From Yamagishiella unicocca (taxonomy: Eukaryota; Chlorophyta; Chlorophyceae; Chlamydomonadales; Volvocaceae): a stretch of DNA of 64,000 nucleotides. Location of the stretch: NCBI GenBank assembly GCA_003116995.1, contig BDSL01000089.1, positions 310,001 through 374,000 on the forward strand, given 5' to 3'. The notes beneath the pieces are model-generated. The model saw only the letters and a list, made by a program, of their open reading frames with translations. It searched no databases and had not been told where the DNA came from. Position 1 is the first letter of the stretch; the number at the start of each line of letters is the position of its first letter. The position numbers and the translations under genes are program-made. Positions 54,001 through 64,000 of the stretch are shown piece after piece.

Positions 54001-57000
54001 CCCCCCCCACCACTGCGGTCCCCACCACTGCGGTCCCCACCACTGCGGTCCCCACCAAGCTGCCTGCCCCTCCCCCGCCCCCGCCCCCAGGACGCCTGCG
54101 GGGCCGCCGCCCTCCCCCGGCTGTGTACGGCAGCAGCGGCCGCGCCCGACAGCGACGTTTCTTCGCCGCCCAGCCCCGCAGCTGGCACCGAGGGCCGCTG
54201 CTGGTGCCGCCTGGAGCTGCTGGAACGACCCCGGCCCCCGCCTCAGCCTCAGGAGGGAGGGGCAGCGGCGGCGGGCAGCAGCGCCCAGGCCGGGGGCAGC
54301 GGCGCCGAGGGTGACTCCTCGCTGCCGTACAGAGTGGCAGTGCGGGTACGACACCCTGTGGCGGCGGGCGACGAGGTGTTGCGGCTGCCCCTGGAGCAGT
54401 GCCTGGCGGCCTCCGGCCCCGAGCAGCTGCTGAGCTGGCTGGTGCTGGGGGCGAGGCGGCAGCAGCTGCTGCCGCCCCCTCAGGAGGGGCTGGTGGGGCG
54501 GCTGCTGAGCCACATGCCGCCGGCGCCGGTGGTGAGCCTGATGATGCCCTCGGCTGGCGGGGGGGCCCAGCCGGGGGGCCCTGTGGGGCCCCGCTTGCTG
54601 GCGCTGCTGGAGGGCTCCCCCGTCAGCTCCGAGTACGAGCAGCAGGCGGCGGATCTGCAGGTGCGACCGCAGGAGGGGGGCTGCGGCCACCAGCCACCAG
54701 GCGAGGAGGGGGGTTGTCTAGCTGGCGTGTCGCTTGCCTAGCTGCCGGGGTTGTGTGCACCCATGCAGCCGTCAGGGCGCTGCCAACTAACCTAGCAATG
54801 GCTTCTTCGACCGCCCCCAGTCCGACAATCGACAACCAACTGTAAGTCCCGCCCCTCCGGCTGCCCGCCCAGGATGACTTCAACGCATTCCGCCAGCAGC
54901 TGCTGCCCTCCGGGATCGCTGCTCTCCTGGCTGGCGAGCAGCTGGGCGGTGCTGCCGGACGCCATCCCTCGGACCCCGGCGACCCGGCAGCTGAGGCGGC
55001 AGGGGGCTGTACGGCACCCGAGGCGGAAGGCGCTACCGCCGCTGCCCGCACCGGGCGTGAGGAGGCGCTGCGGGCTGCCGCCGCCGCCCTCCTGGCCGCA
55101 CCGGCGGAGGAGAGCTTCCGGATCTACTGCTGGGCCCGAGAAGTGGTGGAGCGGTGCGCGGTCAGGGTCGGCCTGCAGCCCCCGGAGGGCGGCCAGGAGG
55201 GTGGTGGTGGTGATGGTGGTGGCGCCCTCGACGGCCCCTGGTCCGCACATGCAGGCCGGCAGCAGCTGGTAGTGCTGGCGCCGCTGCTGTGGGTGGTACC
55301 GCAGGTGGGGGCGGGGACGGGGGGGCTCTTGGTGGAGGGAGGGGCAGGGGGATGCAAAACACAAGCCCCCGGCGGCGCTTCTCCACCCACTCTCCCACGC
55401 ACCCATACACATACCCCGCACCTCCCCGGCCCCCGTCCCCCCGCCTTACACGGGTTTCCTCGGGGCCGGGCCCCCTCCCCGGCCCTTGGTTTGTCGACTG
55501 TGGATCCACGGATGCAATACCCCCCGCCCCCCGCCCCCCGCCCCCCGCCCCCCGCCCCCCGCCCCCCGCCCCCCGCCCCCCGCCCCCCGCCCCCCGCCCC
55601 CCGCCCCCCGCCCCCCGCCCCCCGCCCCCCGCCCCCCGCCCCCCGCCCCCCGCCCCCGCCCCCCGCCTCCCGCCCCCCGCCCCCCGCCCCCCGCCCCCCG
55701 CCCCCTGCACAGGAACTTCGGAACGCCGCACTGAGGCTGGAGTGTCATCGCAGCGGCAGCGGCTCCTCGCCGGCTCCGGAACCACTCCCGGACCGGCCCC
55801 GCGGCCTCGACCTGGTCGCATGGGCCGCCTGCCCGCTGCCCCCCGGCCTGCTGCTGCACCCCGCGAGCCTGCTGGGCCGCTCCGGAACCCGCGACCCGGA
55901 CCTCGTCATGGCGCGGTACGGCCCGGGGGCGCTGGAGGTGGCGGCGGCGGCGGCGGCAAGGGAGGCGGTGACGGGGGGCGCTGGCCAGGTGGCGGCGGCG
56001 GCGAGCGACTGCAGTCTGACGGCTCCGGTCCACAGCCTGGAGCTGCTGCCCGGCGATGGCGACCCGGCGCGGGGCGAGAAGCTGCGGCTGATGCGCCGCT
56101 TTGGCTTGGGCACCTGCCACTACCTGGGGCCCGGTGGGTGCCCGGGGGGGGGGCGAGAAGACCCGGTTACACGACATGAGTATAACAGCTGGCGCACTGT
56201 CTTCGGACACCTAGTTGTGGGCGCATGCTGGCGCACTTGGTATTGGCTGCCGAGGGGGTTGTGCCGCGGAGGGGGGGGCAGCGAGGAAACCCGGTACCGC
56301 GACATGGGTGTAACAGCTACCGGGGGGGGGACGGGGCGGGCAGGGCCGGAGGGGGGAGGTAGGCACGGAAGATTTAGAAGTGGGATGCCGGGCGCTGCTG
56401 CGTGGGATTCATGGGGTGAACGGGTTTCGACGCAGCGAGTGTGCTCGTACGAAATGCCGCGCCCGCCCCCCCCCTTGGCGCGGACACCAAACACTGCGCT
56501 GGTGCACCAGTGACGCCCTCCTGGCGGCCAGCTCCCGCGACTTACCTGCTGCTGGGCCCTCCTCCGCCTCCCCCTCCACCGCGTTCGTGTTCCTCCCAAC
56601 GGCGGCCGGGCGGCGCAGGCGGTGCTGGCTACGGCCTGGTGGCTGCGGCCCTGCGCCTGCTGCTGCTGGCAGATGGGGGCGACCTGGAGGGCGCCGGCGA
56701 CTGCCCGGAGGCGGCGCTGTGGGCTCACCTGCGAAGGCTGGCAGCACAGGGGAGGGGGCGCCTCCGCCAGGGGGTCGCCTCCTCGCTGCTGGCACCTGCG
56801 CCCGGGGGGCAGAGTCCAGCGGGCGGCTCCGATCCAACTGCCGGCACTGCGGCCGCCCCACAGGGGGTGGCGGGTGCGGCGTCCGCGCCCACATGGGTAC
56901 CGGCGGCAGCTGCGGACTCCGAGCTCCTTGCAACTGCACGGCAGGTGGTGTCGTACCTGGCGGCCCTGCCCCCGGGAAGCTCTGTGGCGAAGACGGCACG

Positions 57001-57738
57001 GTGAGCTGGCCCCTCATGACGTCAGCAACGTGGTACGGCAGCCCCCCCTCCCCCAGCGCTGCAGCACATACCTCGCACCGGCAGCATCACAGAAGCCGGG
57101 ATGCCGTCGTGGGCCCTCTCCTCCCTGGAGCGGACGCCCTGGTTTGCAGGCTGCGTTCGTGTGCCGCTATGCCCTGCCTGCATGCGCTCTTGGACTTCAT
57201 TCGTATCTGCTTCGGTTTTATTGCTACAGTTTCTTCCGCTGCGTTGCAGGAAGACGCTGCACAGGGCGGTGCTGGGCGGCCGCCAGCAGCTGTGCGACAG
57301 GCAGGCGCAGCTAGCCCGCCTGCGGGCCGCTGGTGCAGCCGAGGGTGTGCAAGAAGGTGTGTAGCGGCGCACACCCTGCTGTCACGACCCTCTGACTGCC
57401 AGTCGCGCGACCCTGAAGCTTGTTTGGTTTCCAACTCATCCTTGCTAACTGGCAGCGGCCGCCTTGTTTTCACTTTGCCCTCAGAGAGCGCTTCGGAGCC
57501 ATCTGCAGACGGACAAGAGGCACCCGTTTTAGCAGGCGTACGGCGCTACCTCGGCTTGTACGGCGCCGTTCTGGACGAGTGGGGAGCGCTCCTGGGCGCC
57601 CAAGCTGGCGGCAAGAGGGCCGAGGGCGGCAAGGGCAGCAAGGGACGGCGGTGTGGTTCCGGAGAAGGTGGCGGTGCTGCCTCCGCTGGAGGCCACGCTA
57701 CCGGACTGGGCGGGCGGCAGAAGCGCAGCCGCAAGTAG
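51011..57738 (+). CDS. Double SET-domain (Rubisco LSMT-like) protein
   Basis: Spliced model 51011-51944, 52138-52241, 52430-52879, 53062-53706, 54091-54660, 54873-55304, 55713-56133, 56511-57000, 57250-57356, 57485-57738 gives 1468 aa in consistent phase. Module 1 (1-711) has the LSMT-type SET split by an iSET: SAWAPYIDILPP, ARWARSAVWSRSFSVR, VPVLDMIDHQ (about 311-320), then NNYGSKDSQELLLAYGF. A substrate-binding region ends in VVNGQRAILTAARRR. Module 2 (712-1468) has the same order but is weaker: SFRIYCWAREVVERC (about 979), VVLAPLLWV, DLVMARYGP (about 1112), RGEKLRLMRRFGLG (about 1164), VAAALRLLLLAD and RKTLHRAVLGGRQQL (about 1348). Its C-terminus is basic (GRQKRSRK). The family methylates lysines on Rubisco, aldolase or other proteins. 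The substrate here is unknown. No TGTAA lies near the 3' end. Confidence 0.75.
51962..51978 (+). repeat. Intron motif copy (GAGAAGACCCGGTTACG)
   Basis: This truncated copy lies just after the donor of the SET gene intron 51945-52137. Confidence 0.6.
53941..53966 (-). repeat. Terminus-like fragment of the dispersed repeat in a SET intron
   Basis: GCATCCACGGGTCTCCCTCG plus AACCCC matches the outer end of copies A and B (CATCCACGGGTTTCCCTCGA) without the rest of the element. Confidence 0.55.
55515..55705 (+). repeat. 7-bp microsatellite (CCCCCGC)n, about 27 copies
   Basis: This is an almost uninterrupted CCCCCGC run that ends a few bases before the acceptor at 55711 in the SET intron 55305-55712. 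It gives spurious Pro/Arg/Ala frames. Confidence 0.95.
56153..56305 (+). repeat. Two intron motif copies, one exact and one diverged
   Basis: 56153-56177 is the full GCGAGAAGACCCGGTTACAC-type motif. 56281-56305 is a diverged copy (GCGAGGAAACCCGGTACCGC). Both are followed by a TAACAGCT block, so a longer unit of about 128 bp seems to have been duplicated within the intron 56134-56510. Confidence 0.7.
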
Positions 57739-59401
57739 CGGGTGGGGTCAGGCCTGGTGGCATTTGGTGGGGCGTTGTGCTGCGGGCTCGGACTGTGGGT
57801 TGGTTTCATGGCTTCACGGCACTCGGCCAGTCAGCCGTCGATCAGACTCAAAGCACCGTGTCTTGCTGCTTGCCCTGTCTGGTTCCCACTGGCGCCACAG
57901 TGCGCAGGCGGACGAGTTCTGGGTCCCATAGCTGCCTGAACGGCCAGGAAACTAGGGCTCTTAACATTTGGAAATGGTAGTACTACTTGGAAGTGTGCGT
58001 TTCTGTTGATATTACCGTTGTTCCCAGCGGTTCAGCCAGGATTGATCACCTTGCGCCGGCACGGTCGCTCGGTCCTGGCAGGAGGGGGTAAAACCCGATA
58101 TCTGGCACTAAAGGACATGAACAGCACTCTGCCTGACACTGCTGCCGCCCGAGGGCAGCAGTATGGCGGCCGGGTGCCTCCTGGCCCCTCCTGGCCTCGC
58201 AGCCCTTCCAGGCCCTTGGCAGGCCCTTGGCAGCTTGTGCCAGGTGGCCGTGGGCCCGGTAGCCGTGCAAATGTGTTACGCTTGCCTCGCGCTGGGTGCC
58301 CCATGGCTCATGCCCAATCGGTTGCCGCACCTCAACAGTCGACAAGAAGAAAGGGACTGGGCCCGTGCGCACCATCGTTTTGAGCTTCGGTGGCGTGGCC
58401 GACGAGGCGACGGTGCCTGCTTGCCGCACCTCAAGGCGCCAAACGCTAGGTGTTCGGCATGGAGGCGTGCAGAGTAACTGCACATCCAATCCTGGATCTG
58501 GGGGTCCCTTGCATACAGTGGAAACCGGCTGAAATAGGTGTGTGAATCTTGCCACTTGCAAACACGTAAACAGGAGAGCGAGCGACTTAACGTTGTGATC
58601 GCTAGGAATGAAGTAGGCAGGTACGAATGGCGGGCCGACCTGCGCCAACCACTTCCGTTAATCTAGTTGCCATAGCTAGCATTTGCTGAAGAGTACACGC
58701 TATTGTTGGGGGAGGGACCCCAATCACCCCTGGCCCGGGACCCCCCACAAAACGTACCCTCGTGTACCTTTTTTTAAAGGTTATTTGTATGCGCTCAGTT
58801 GGCGTCGCTGCTGGCATGTATGGAGGGGTCCCTCTCAACCTGGAAGCGCACGCCCGCAGATTTGCACGACACAACCCGACACTATACGATTCCACTTTCC
58901 ATATCCTAGACCTTCTTATATTTATTGTATATATAGCCACCCCACATAGACGGAATCCGCTTGGGTCGCGAGTCGAAATGTCAACTCAATTGGTAGCAAG
59001 TCACCTGGGTAACAGTGCCTGGGCGAAGCTCTGGAATAATATGTATACACGTGTACATATAAAGCTGGTGCATCACCTCGGTCGATCCGTTTGAAGTACA
59101 AATGGACAGCCTCGACGCGACAGGCATATATGATATATCCAAGTAGTTTCCTCAAACGACACTTAGGCGTTCCTCAATGGTGTAAAAAGATATCAGCAAA
59201 CGCTATGCGCATGCTAGTAATAGTCAAGAAAATAACACAGAAGAAATTGGCGCACTGCGACACCGCTACACTGGAGCGCCCAGTGTCTCCTACACTGCTA
59301 CACGCCAAGTCTGTTACACGCGAGCACTGGTCCCGTTGTATCTCTATCTCCCTCTAGCTAACAGCCCTCATGCAGGCAAGCCCCAAAATCTTCCCTGTTG
59401 C
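57739..59401. other. Intergenic DNA between the SET gene and the satellite
   Basis: No supported gene is present. The left half is moderately GC-rich with uninformative open frames on both strands. From about 58740 to 59360 it turns AT-rich with TATATA stretches (for example 58917-58937) up to the satellite edge. Confidence 0.5.
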
Positions 59402-62400
59402 CCTCCTCAGCAGCAAGGGAGCGCCTGGACCACCGAAAGCAGGATTGCTCTCCTGGTTAAAGCCAGACCCTCCCCCGCGCCATACCAGCTCTGAACCGTC
59501 ATACTAGGTACTAGTTGGGCGCGGCGGTGGAAGCCTAGGGTCACGTACGGCAACACACGAGCACTTCCCCTCCTCCAGCCCCTCCTCAGCAGCAAGGGAG
59601 CGCCTGGACCACCGAAAGCAGGATTGCTCTCCTGGTTAAAGCCAGACCCTCCCCCGCGCCATACCAGCTCTGAACCGTCATACTAGGTACTAGTTGGGCG
59701 CGGCGGTGGAAGCCTAGGGTCACGTACGGCAACACACGAGCACTTCCCCTCCTCCAGCCCCTCCTCAGCAGCAAGGGAGCGCCTGGACCACCGAAAGCAG
59801 GATTGCTCTCCTGGTTAAAGCCAGACCCTCCCCCGCGCCATACCAGCTCTGAACCGTCATACTAGGTACTAGTTGGGCGCGGCGGTGGAAGCCTAGGGTC
59901 ACGTACGGCAACACACGAGCACTTCCCCTCCTCCAGCCCCTCCTCAGCAGCAAGGGAGCGCCTGGACCACCGAAAGCAGGATTGCTCTCCTGGTTAAAGC
60001 CAGACCCTCCCCCGCGCCATACCAGCTCTGAACCGTCATACTAGGTACTAGTTGGGCGCGGCGGTGGAAGCCTAGGGTCACGTACGGCAACACACGAGCA
60101 CTTCCCCTCCTCCAGCCCCTCCTCAGCAGCAAGGGAGCGCCTGGACCACCGAAAGCAGGATTGCTCTCCTGGTTAAAGCCAGACCCTCCCCCGCGCCATA
60201 CCAGCTCTGAACCGTCATACAAGGTACAAGTTGGGCGCGGCGGTGGAAGCCTAGGGTCACGTACGGCAACACACGAGCACTTCCCCTCCTCCAGCCCCTC
60301 CGCAGCAGCAAGGGAGCGCCTGGACCACCGAAAGCAGGATTGCTCTCCTGGTTAAAGCCAGACCCTCCCCCGCGCCATACCAGCTCTGAACCGTCATACT
60401 AGGTACTAGTTGGGCGCGGCGGTGGAAGCCTAGGGTCACGTACGGCAACACACGAGCACTTCCCCTCCTCCAGCCCCTCCTCAGCAGCAAGGGAGCGCCT
60501 GGACCACCGAAAGCAGGATTGCTCTCCTGGTTAAAGCCAGACCCTCCCCCGCGCCATACCAGCTCTGAACCGTCATACTAGGTACTAGTTGGGCGCGGCG
60601 GTGGAAGCCTAGGGTCACGTACGGCAACACACGAGCACTTCCCTTCCTCCAGCCCCTCCTCAGCAGCAAGGGAGCGCCTGGACCACCGAAAGCAGGATTG
60701 CTCTCCTGGTTAAAGCCAGACCCTCCCCCGCGCCATACCAGCTCTGAACCGTCATACTAGGTACTAGTTGGGCGCGGCGGTGGAAGCCTAGGGTCACGTA
60801 CGGCAACACACGAGCACTTCCCCTCCTCCAGCCCCTCCTCAGCAGCAAGGGAGCGCCTGGACCACCGAAAGCAGGATTGCTCTCCTGGTTAAAGCCAGAC
60901 CCTCCCCCGCGCCATACCAGCTCTGAACCGTCATACTAGGTACTAGTTGGGCGCGGCGGTGGAAGCCTAGGGTCACGTACGGCAACACACGAGCACTTCC
61001 CCTCCTCCAGCCCCTCCTCAGCAGCAAGGGAGCGCCTGGACCACCGAAAGCAGGATTGCTCTCCTGGTTAAAGCCAGACCCTCCCCCGCGCCATACCAGC
61101 TCTGAACCGTCATACTAGGTACTAGTTGGGCGCGGCGGTGGAAGCCTAGGGTCACGTACGGCAACACACGAGCACTTCCCCTCCTCCAGCCCCTCCTCAG
61201 CAGCAAGGGAGCGCCTGGACCACCGAAAGCAGGATTGCTCTCCTGGTTAAAGCCAGACCCTCCCCCGCGCCATACCAGCTCTGAACCGTCATACTAGGTA
61301 CTAGTTGGGCGCGGCGGTGGAAGCCTAGGGTCACGTACGGCAACACACGAGCACTTCCCCTCCTCCAGCCCCTCCTCAGCAGCAAGGGAGCGCCTGGACC
61401 ACCGAAAGCAGGATTGCTCTCCTGGTTAAAGCCAGACCCTCCCCCGCGCCATACCAGCTCTGAACCGTCATACTAGGTACTAGTTGGGCGCGGCGGTGGA
61501 AGCCTAGGGTCACGTACGGCAACACACGAGCACTTCCCCTCCTCCAGCCCCTCCTCAGCAGCAAGGGAGCGCCTGGACCACCGAAAGCAGGATTGCTCTC
61601 CTGGTTAAAGCCAGACCCTCCCCCGCGCCATACCAGCTCTGAACCGTCATACAAGGTACAAGTTGGGCGCGGCGGTGGAAGCCTAGGGTCACGTACGGCA
61701 ACACACGAGCACTTCCCCTCCTCCAGCCCCTCCGCAGCAGCAAGGGAGCGCCTGGACCACCGAAAGCAGGATTGCTCTCCTGGTTAAAGCCAGACCCTCC
61801 CCCGCGCCATACCAGCTCTGAAACGTCATACTAGGTACTAGTTGGGCGCGGCGGTGGAAGCCTAGGGTCACGTACGGCAACACACGAGCACTTCCCCTCC
61901 TCCAGCCCCTCCTCAGCAGCAAGGGAGCGCCTGGACCACCGAAAGCAGGATTGCTCTCCTGGTTAAAGCCAGACCCTCCCCCGCGCCATACCAGCTCTGA
62001 ACCGTCATACTAGGTACTAGTTGGGCGCGGCGGTGGAAGCCTAGGGTCACGTACGGCAACACACGAGCACTTCCCCTCCTCCAGCCCCTCCTCAGCAGCA
62101 AGGGAGCGCCTGGACCACCGAAAGCAGGATTGCTCTCCTGGTTAAAGCCAGACCCTCCCCCGCGCCATACCAGCTCTGAACCGTCATACTAGGTACTAGT
62201 TGGGCGCGGCGGTGGAAGCCTAGGGTCACGTACGGCAACACACGAGCACTTCCCCTCCTCCAGCCCCTCCTCAGCAGCAAGGGAGCGCCTGGACCACCGA
62301 AAGCAGGATTGCTCTCCTGGTTAAAGCCAGACCCTCCCCCGCGCCATACCAGCTCTGAACCGTCATACAAGGTACAAGTTGGGCGCGGCGGTGGAAGCCT

Positions 62401-64000
62401 AGGGTCACGTACGGCAACACACGAGCACTTCCCCTCCTCCAGCCCCTCCGCAGCAGCAAGGGAGCGCCTGGACCACCGAAAGCAGGATTGCTCTCCTGGT
62501 TAAAGCCAGACCCTCCCCCGCGCCATACCAGCTCTGAACCGTCATACTAGGTACTAGTTGGGCGCGGCGGTGGAAGCCTAGGGTCACGTACGGCAACACA
62601 CGAGCACTTCCCCTCCTCCAGCCCCTCCGCAGCAGCAAGGGAGCGCCTGGACCACCGAAAGCAGGATTGCTCTCCTGGTTAAAGCCAGACCCTCCCCCGC
62701 GCCATACCAGCTCTGAACCGTCATACTAGGTACTAGTTGGGCGCGGCGGTGGAAGCCTAGGGTCACGTACGGCAACACACGAGCACTTCCCCTCCTCCAG
62801 CCCCTCCTCAGCAGCAAGGGAGCGCCTGGACCACCGAAAGCAGGATTGCTCTCCTGGTTAAAGCCAGACCCTCCCCCGCGCCATACCAGCTCTGAACCGT
62901 CATACTAGGTACTAGTTGGGCGCGGCGGTGGAAGCCTAGGGTCACGTACGGCAACACACGAGCACTTCCCCTCCTCCAGCCCCTCCTCAGCAGCAAGGGA
63001 GCGCCTGGACCACCGAAAGCAGGATTGCTCTCCTGGTTAAAGCCAGACCCTCCCCCGCGCCATACCAGCTCTGAACCGTCATACTAGGTACTAGTTGGGC
63101 GCGGCGGTGGAAGCCTAGGGTCACGTACGGCAACACACGAGCACTTCCCCTCCTCCAGCCCCTCCTCAGCAGCAAGGGAGCGCCTGGACCACCGAAAGCA
63201 GGATTGCTCTCCTGGTTAAAGCCAGACCCTCCCCCGCGCCATACCAGCTCTGAACCGTCATACAAGGTACAAGTTGGGCGCGGCGGTGGAAGCCTAGGGT
63301 CACGTACGGCAACACACGAGCACTTCCCCTCCTCCAGCCCCTCCTCAGCAGCAAGGGAGCGCCTGGACCACCGAAAGCAGGATTGCTCTCCTGGTTAAAG
63401 CCAGACCCTCCCCCGCGCCATACCAGCTCTGAACCGTCATACTAGGTACTAGTTGGGCGCGGCGGTGGAAGCCTAGGGTCACGTACGGCAACACACGAGC
63501 ACTTCCCCTCCTCCAGCCCCTCCGCAGCAGCAAGGGAGCGCCTGGACCACCGAAAGCAGGATTGCTCTCCTGGTTAAAGCCAGACCCTCCCCCGCGCCAT
63601 ACCAGCTCTGAACCGTCATACTAGGTACAAGTTGGGCGCGGCGGTGGAAGCCTAGGGTCACGTACGGCAACACACGAGCACTTCCCCTCCTCCAGCCCCT
63701 CCGCAGCAGCAAGGGAGCGCCTGGACCACCGAAAGCAGGATTGCTCTCCTGGTTAAAGCCAGACCCTCCCCCGCGCCATACCAGCTCTGAACCGTCATAC
63801 TAGGTACTAGTTGGGCGCGGCGGTGGAAGCCTAGGGTCACGTACGGCAACACACGAGCACTTCCCCTCCTCCAGCCCCTCCTCAGCAGCAAGGGAGCGCC
63901 TGGACCACCGAAAGCAGGATTGCTCTCCTGGTTAAAGCCAGACCCTCCCCCGCGCCATACCAGCTCTGAACCGTCATACTAGGTACTAGTTGGGCGCGGC
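59402..64000 (+). repeat. 179-bp tandem satellite array, about 25.7 copies, runs off the window
   Basis: Units starting CCTCCTCAGCAGCAAGGGAG recur exactly every 179 bp (59402, 59581, 59760 and so on) with extremely low divergence. Most differences are a few shared variants. Landmarks per unit are TACTAGGTACTAGTTGGGCG and GGTCACGTACGGCAACACAC. 179 is not a multiple of 3, so the recurring 62- to 92-codon frames on both strands are not a repeat protein. The length is close to a nucleosomal repeat. The right end is not in the window, so array size and chromosomal context are unknown. Confidence 0.97.

Noticed and set aside
55446..55821. Pro/Arg/Ala-rich frames across the CCCCCGC tract as a proline-rich domain
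   Set aside because: The tract is intronic: the acceptor at 55711 restores the SET frame. The frames follow from the 7-bp repeat.
58046..58648. 200-codon minus-strand frame downstream of the SET gene
   Set aside because: Mixed composition with no codon bias, no recognisable motif and no splice or polyadenylation context.
59402..64000. Recurring 62- to 92-codon frames in every satellite unit on both strands
   Set aside because: The unit is 179 bp, not divisible by 3, and the same frame repeats only because the DNA repeats. There is no start context, motif or codon bias.

Overview
The window reads as nuclear DNA from a volvocine green alga (Chlamydomonas/Gonium/Volvox lineage). Supporting signs are very high GC with strong G/C third-codon bias, many short GT-AG introns, long Ala/Gly/Ser/Gln/Pro low-complexity runs inside otherwise conserved proteins, TGTAA polyadenylation signals downstream of several stop codons, and an OPR (octotricopeptide repeat) gene, a family strongly expanded in these algae. 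No prokaryotic operon, CRISPR array, rRNA or convincing tRNA was seen. The species cannot be named from sequence alone.

Layout, left to right. 294-5439 (+): 3' part of a TKL-type protein kinase with a giant insertion in its activation loop and a C-terminal CaaX box. 8011-20129 (+): a complete 26-exon gene for NOT1/CNOT1, the CCR4-NOT scaffold (about 2551 aa). 21502-23005 (+): an ERV1/ALR sulfhydryl oxidase. 24069-30220 (-): an OPR-repeat protein whose introns fall on repeat borders. 30804-36537 (+): a SCAI-family protein, divergently arranged with the OPR gene. 37748-40490: a difficult locus where codon bias switches strand, probably a minus-strand gene next to a plus-strand gene for a second CaaX-ending protein. 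43113-45591 (-): a PlsC-type acyltransferase. 46114-50676 (-): a NOL8-like RRM/RGG nucleolar protein. 51011-57738 (+): a protein with two tandem LSMT-like SET modules, divergent from the NOL8-like gene across a 334-bp spacer. 59402-64000: a 179-bp tandem satellite that runs off the window end.

Exon models were built by hand from splice sites, phase continuity and conserved-motif continuity. CNOT1, SCAI, ERV1, OPR, the acyltransferase, NOL8-like and SET models keep frame across every junction. The genes do not form a pathway: they are unrelated housekeeping genes (mRNA decay, mitochondrial protein oxidation, organellar RNA, transcription cofactor, lipid, ribosome biogenesis, methylation).

The less ordinary content is in the non-coding DNA and in variant proteins. 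It includes a roughly 140-bp dispersed repeat present as a near-identical inverted pair, and a short motif seeded in many introns in both orientations. Two separate tandem duplications copy a 5' splice site. There is also an array of CACGTG boxes in an intron, a fused double-SET protein with altered cofactor motifs, and a satellite with higher-order variants.
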